From Mesaphorura yosii (lineage: Eukaryota > Arthropoda > Collembola > Poduromorpha > Tullbergiidae), in contig WIXG01000158.1 in the NCBI GenBank assembly GCA_009869945.1, positions 107,973 through 171,972 on the forward strand: DNA of 64,000 bases. Reading direction: 5' to 3'. The notes beneath the pieces were generated by a model that did not search any database, had not been told where the DNA came from, and was given only the letters and a program-made list of their open reading frames with translations. Positions within the stretch are counted from its first letter, which is position 1. Each line of letters opens with the position of its first letter. Made by a program: the position numbers and the translations under genes. This document shows, one piece after another, positions 61,467 through 64,000 of the stretch.

Positions 61467-62377
61467 TGGCGCAAGTGTGTGAACTCGTACCATCTACGAG
61501 AGGTCACCTAAAGCTAGTTGTTGACGGTTTTTTAATGTGTAAGGACAAAAATAGAGATGATTTGTATTACTGTTGTTGCGAGAAAGAGGAAATCGTTGAA
61601 GTGTGGGGGGTATGCTACCACCGTTTTTGTTGATGGACAACATAGGCTTCGTTGTACCAAGGAACATAATCATGCCCCTGAAGCTTCTCGGAAAGATAGT
61701 GCTGTTGCACGGAATAACATTAAAAGAAAAGCTCATGAAACGTGTAATATGCCGGCCCAAATTATTCAGGATGAGACCAACGCGGTTCCCGGACCAAGTC
61801 AGCCATCAATGCCAAGTCGCGATACGCTTCGTCAAATTATTAAAAGAGCTCGGAAACAAGATATGCCCACACAACCGACTTCTTTGGAAAGTATAGACGT
61901 TCCTTTAGCACTTAAAATATTGACAACTAAGTTTTCTTGGTTAAAGACTCATCCTTTGACAGCGAACGAATACTTTTCTTCACAACCTCATCAAATGTTG
62001 CACTATTGACAGAGTCAATGAATTGGATTATGGATGCTACTTTCAAAACAGTCCCAACGCTATTTCATTAATTGTATTCAATTCATGGGATGGTTGGGAC
62101 TGGGGAAAATGCCAAAGTTTTGCCTCTTGTATACGCTTTGATGACCAGTAAATCAGAGGAATGTTACATTCGTCTTTTCCAGGATTTCAATGACTTTGCT
62201 GTTGCGAATAACCACGAATTGAATCCTCGGTTCATCCTTACTGCCTTTGAGAAAGCAGCAATTAATGCTTCCAAACGAGAGTTCCCTAAACCTGCAAATA
62301 AGGGATGTCCTTTTCACCTCGGACAAAATATGTGGCGTCGTATCCAAGCTGCATCCCTTAACAAAAGGTATTATTAA
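61467..62377 (+). mobile_element. FLYWCH zinc finger + MULE transposase pseudogene
   Basis: Starts MAQVCELVPSTRGHLKLVVDG, the first half of a FLYWCH zinc finger. Just after DLYYCCCEK the frame shifts by one base near 61575-61585, and the second half continues as KSLKCGGYATTVFVDG and CTKEHNHAP, completing the Cys/His ligands. A linker follows. The frame shifts again near 61990, then NWIMDATFKTVP (first catalytic Asp), a TAA at 62069-62071, LYSIHGMVGTGENAKVLPLVYAL, FEKAAINASKREFP and KGCPFHLGQNMWRRIQ. Two frameshifts and one stop make it non-autonomous, and it ends abruptly at about 62377. It is a different subfamily from the copy at 60154. Confidence 0.85.
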
Positions 62378-62441
62378 TATTTATTAATTATTACTAATTA
62401 AAACTAACTAATAATTTATTATTATTATTATTAAATTATTG

Positions 62442-64000
62442 TCAAGGATTGAAATCCGCCCCTTTCTCGACTAAGTATTCTACTACTTCCAGGTCTCCAC
62501 TTTTAGCAGCCATATGCAGGGGTGTATGGTCATACTCGCTCTCGGCATTGACATTTGCCCCTTTCTCGACTAAGTATTTTACTACTTCCAGGTTTCCACT
62601 TTTAGCAGCCATATGCAGGGGCGTACGGTCGACATAGTAGCTCTGAGCACTGACATTTGCGCCTTTTTCGACTAAGTATTTTACTACTTCCAGGTTTCCA
62701 CTTTCAGCAGCCATATGCAGGGGTGTACCGTTATACCGGTTCTGAGCATTGACATTTGCGCCTTTTTCGACTAAGTATTTTACTACTTCCAGGTTTCCAC
62801 TTTTAGCAACCATATGCAGGGGTGTATGGTCACACTCGTTCTCGGCATTGACATTTGCCCCTTTCTCGACTAAGTATTCTACTACTTCCAGGTCTCTACT
62901 TTTAGCAGCCAAATACAGGGGTGTACAGCCTGTATACTTCATCTGAGCATTGACATTTGCCCCTTTCTCGACTAAGTATTTTACTACATCCAGGTTTCCA
63001 CTTTTAGCACCCACATGCAGGGGTGTACCGTCACTCTTGCTCTCGGCATTGACATTTCCTCCTTCCTCGACTAAGTATTTCACTACTTCCAGCTTTCCAC
63101 TTTTAGCAGCCATATGCAGGGTTGTAGGGTCATACTTGGTCTGAGCATTGGCATTTGCCCCTTTCTCGACTAAGTATTCTACTACTTCCAGGTTTCCACT
63201 TATAGCAGCCATATGCAGAGGTGTAAGGTCATACTCGCTCTCGGCATTGACATTTGCCCCTTTCTCGACTAAGTATTTTACTACTTCCAGGTTTCCACTT
63301 TTAGCAGCCATATGCAGGGGTTTAGGGTCATACTTGGTCTGAGCATTGACAATTGCCTCTTTCTCGACTAAGTATTTTACTACTTCCAGGTTTCCACTTT
63401 CAGCAGCCATATACAGGGGTTTAGGGTCATACTTTGTCTGAGCATTGACAATTGCCTCTTTCTCGACTAAGTATTTTACTACTTTCAGGTTTCCACTTTC
63501 AGCAGCCATATACAGGGGTGTGGTGCCGTTATACTTCCCCTGAGCATTGACAATTGCCTCTTTCTCAACTAAGTATTTTACTACTTCCAGGTTTCCACTT
63601 TTAGCAGCCATGTGCAGGGGTGTATAGCCGTTATACTTGGTCTGAGCATTGACAATTGCCTCTTTCTCGACTAAGTATTTTACTACTTTCAGGTTTCCAC
63701 TTTCAGCAGCCATATACAAGGGTGTGGTGCCGTCATAGTTCCCCTGAGCATTGACAATTGCCTCTTTCTCGACTAAGTATTTTACTACTTCCAGGTTTCC
63801 ACTTTTAGCAGCCATATGCAGGGGTGTATGGTCATACTCGCTCTCGGCATTGACATTTGCCCCTTTCCCGACTAAGTATTTTACTACTTCCAGGTTTCCA
63901 CTTTTAGCAGCCACATGCAGGGGTGTACCGTCACTCTTGCTCTCGGCATTGACATTTCCTCCTTCCTCGACTAAGTATTTCACTACTTCCAGGTCTCCAC
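62442..64000 (-). CDS. Ankyrin-repeat protein, 3' part (cut by right window edge)
   Basis: An open frame from the right edge to a stop at 62442, with no ATG required inside the window, so the start lies beyond 64000. It encodes about 15.5 consecutive ankyrin repeats of 32-34 residues with the pattern VVKYLVEKGANVNAES-x-YDHTPLHMAAKSGNLE. Repeats are unusually alike. Two forms alternate, one with EKGANVNAES and one with EKEAIVNAQT, and the protein ends in EKGADFNP. No other domain is visible. Nothing reveals the partner or function; ankyrin arrays bind proteins. It follows MULE debris directly and may be part of a repeat-driven gene family. The uniformity suggests recent unequal crossing-over or gene conversion. 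Confidence 0.88.
   Translation of the reverse strand, partial: GDLEVVKYLVEEGGNVNAESKSDGTPLHVAAKSGNLEVVKYLVGKGANVNAESEYDHTPLHMAAKSGNLEVVKYLVEKEAIVNAQGNYDGTTPLYMAAESGNLKVVKYLVEKEAIVNAQTKYNGYTPLHMAAKSGNLEVVKYLVEKEAIVNAQGKYNGTTPLYMAAESGNLKVVKYLVEKEAIVNAQTKYDPKPLYMAAESGNLEVVKYLVEKEAIVNAQTKYDPKPLHMAAKSGNLEVVKYLVEKGANVNAESEYDLTPLHMAAISGNLEVVEYLVEKGANANAQTKYDPTTLHMAAKSGKLEVVKYLVEEGGNVNAESKSDGTPLHVGAKSGNLDVVKYLVEKGANVNAQMKYTGCTPLYLAAKSRDLEVVEYLVEKGANVNAENECDHTPLHMVAKSGNLEVVKYLVEKGANVNAQNRYNGTPLHMAAESGNLEVVKYLVEKGANVSAQSYYVDRTPLHMAAKSGNLEVVKYLVEKGANVNAESEYDHTPLHMAAKSGDLEVVEYLVEKGADFNP
62450..64000. repeat. Tandem DNA repeat, unit about 99 bp (96-102), about 15.5 copies
   Basis: Words such as GACTAAGTATTTTACTACTTCCAGG and CCACTTTTAGCAGCCATATGCAGGGG recur every 96-102 nt across the whole segment. 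It coincides with the ankyrin coding sequence and runs off the right edge. Confidence 0.9.

Noticed and set aside
62442-64000. Possible CRISPR array or bacterial contamination because of regular about 99-bp repeats
   Set aside because: Repeats are coding ankyrin units without spacers, adjacent to eukaryotic transposon remnants and intron-bearing genes.

Overview
The window is nuclear DNA from an animal, most likely an arthropod. Nearly all genes are split by short GT-AG introns, with two apparent GC-AG introns, and the conserved genes match insect and crustacean families: a bursicon-receptor-type LGR (rickets), a Src64B-type kinase, HDAC1/Rpd3, an SLC34 phosphate transporter and an outer-arm axonemal dynein. 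A secreted GH43 glycosidase, a family unusual in animals, and FLYWCH/MULE transposon debris suggest a basal hexapod such as a springtail or another pancrustacean. The lineage is inference and is not certain.

Layout. 1-11.6 kb (-): 5' two thirds of a DNAH5/8-type dynein heavy chain, 29 exons resolved, cut by the left edge between AAA3 and AAA4. 12.2-15.0 kb: three paralogous short tyrosine-rich secreted proteins with TATA boxes and a shared 9-nt first coding exon (two on -, one on +). 15.7-28.7 kb (-): rk/LGR2 in 19 coding exons, followed by about 13 kb with no recognisable gene. 41.9-43.35 kb (-): single-exon orphan protein of 488 residues. 43.9-45.4 kb (-): heavily broken FAD-linked oxidase pseudogene. 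45.4-48.1 kb: no gene seen. 48.1-50.5 kb (-): Src64B. 52.5-55.2 kb (+): HDAC1, divergent from Src64B and convergent with GH43 (55.5-56.6 kb, -). 57.7-59.75 kb (+): SLC34 transporter. 59.76-62.4 kb: decayed repeats, comprising the C-terminus of an ionotropic-receptor-like gene abutting a MULE transposase fragment, then a FLYWCH+MULE pseudogene. 62.4-64 kb (-): ankyrin-repeat gene made of a tandem DNA repeat of about 99 bp, cut by the right edge.

The genes are not a functional cluster. Dynein serves motile or sensory cilia and sperm. rk receives bursicon in cuticle tanning. Src64B and HDAC1 are general signalling and chromatin genes. GH43 is probably digestive. The points that most deserve a second look are the tyrosine-rich peptide family, the GH43 gene, an 11-nt reading-frame gap after AAA2 Walker B of the dynein, a 14-nt microexon carrying AAA1 Walker B, in-frame stop-free introns in Src64B and SLC34, and the receptor/transposon junction.
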